In this document: in pieces, positions 63,676 to 64,000 of the stretch | Numbering within the stretch: position 1 is the first letter of the stretch | How the letters are laid out: each line of letters starts with the position of its first letter | NCBI RefSeq assembly: GCF_900110205.1 | Contig: NZ_FOCV01000006.1 | Coordinates: 62,001-126,000, forward strand | Reading direction: 5' to 3' | Length of the DNA stretch: 64,000 bases | Source of the DNA: Rhizobium tibeticum | GTDB taxonomy: Bacteria; Pseudomonadota; Alphaproteobacteria; Rhizobiales; Rhizobiaceae | Notes under the pieces: model-generated | Databases searched by the model: none | Told to the model about the DNA's origin: nothing | What the model saw: the letters and a program-made list of their open reading frames with translations, nothing else | Translations under genes and position numbers: made by a program

Positions 63676-64000
63676 ATTCCTAGCAACCATCACATTCTGA
63701 TCCTGGTCGAGAATCTGCCGGTCCCGTTCGATCGTAGGGTCTGGCAGGAAGCGAAAGCGCTAATTGAGGCCGGCTATGAGGTGTCGGTGATATGCCCCAA
63801 GGGAAAGGGACACGAAAAGAGCTACGAAGTCCTGGAGGGTGTCCATATATACCGGCACGCTCTTCGCGAGGCCTCTAGTGCAGCTGGATACTTGAGAGAG
63901 TATTGCCTTGCGCTTTTTCACCAGACCTGTCTCTCTTTCCGCGTTCGCCGGCGCCAGTCAATCGACGCCATTCAGGCGTGCAATCCCCCCGACCTGATGT
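63676..64000 (+). CDS. family 4-type glycosyltransferase, 5' part (runs off window), ATT start
   Basis: 108 codons in the window. The sequence HHILILVENLPVPFDRRVWQ, then AGYEVSVICPKGKGHEK and YRHALREASSAAGYLREYCL match the N-terminal domain of WbuB-type family 4 enzymes. In this frame a stop lies at about 63649 and there is no ATG, GTG or TTG before the conserved start. An ATT at 63676 follows GGGAGG with five bases between, so I take it as the start codon. A sequencing error is the alternative. Confidence 0.8.
   Translation, partial: MPSNHHILILVENLPVPFDRRVWQEAKALIEAGYEVSVICPKGKGHEKSYEVLEGVHIYRHALREASSAAGYLREYCLALFHQTCLSFRVRRRQSIDAIQACNPPDLM

Noticed and set aside
1..64000. CRISPR arrays, tRNA, rRNA and replication origins
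   Set aside because: No regularly spaced repeats, no recognisable cloverleaf or rRNA sequence, and no repABC-like genes were found on reading.

Overview
The window looks like a chromosome or megaplasmid segment of an alphaproteobacterium, most likely Rhizobiaceae (Ensifer/Sinorhizobium/Rhizobium type). The reasons are the high-GC codon use, a rhizobial-style paa locus, an ExoF-like export protein beside a split Wzz/BY-kinase pair, and remnants of IS630-, IS5- and possibly IS21-type elements. The species call is inference; no rRNA or tRNA gene was found to anchor it.

Region 1 (1-6997): the 3' part of a large secreted repeat protein (alternating DUF4082 and Ig/cadherin-like modules), a CobW-type GTPase, a small unknown protein, then a type I secretion ABC exporter with a non-catalytic C39-like domain and its HlyD-type adaptor. 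Together these look like a self-contained export locus for the repeat protein.

Region 2 (7020-16737): the upper phenylacetate pathway. paaX (repressor) is followed by paaJ-paaA-paaB-paaC-paaD-paaE, an extra PaaA/PaaC-like protein, paaZ and paaY on the plus strand. The second half of the pathway lies at 28640-34557: a minus-strand operon paaG-paaI-paaK-tetR and a plus-strand unit with a truncated paaN relic and a FadJ-like hydratase/dehydrogenase fusion that can replace PaaF and PaaH. Two nearly identical 18-bp palindromic sites, one before paaJ and one between paaG and the paaN relic, tie the two halves into one regulon. A decayed paaY 3' end beside tetR (about 28400-28629) suggests the halves were once arranged differently.

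Region 3 (16738-28312), between the paa halves: a minus-strand sugar-type ABC importer operon (binding protein, two permeases, ATPase) that continues into a SUMF1-like lipid-free secreted protein and a ScyD-like beta-propeller; a DUF1254/DUF1214 exported protein with a decayed second copy; and an NfeD/stomatin pair.

Region 4 (34588-64000): a large surface-polysaccharide locus. It has a BY-kinase and Wzz-type protein, an ExoF-like export protein, a Wzx flippase, a six-gene sugar-nucleotide operon (acetyltransferase, Gfo/Idh/MocA oxidoreductase and aminotransferase as in WlbB-WlbA-WlbE, then a second acetyltransferase, an epimerase and a second aminotransferase), several glycosyltransferases, a NodB-type deacetylase, an O-antigen polymerase/ligase and an operon for an acyl carrier protein, AMP ligase, PLP decarboxylase and GNAT protein. 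A patch bounded by insertion-sequence debris (about 48829-54807) holds two orphans: a SH3b/beta-helix protein with actinobacterial-looking codon use and an asparagine-synthetase-like PP-loop protein. The window ends inside a glycosyltransferase that seems to use an ATT start codon.
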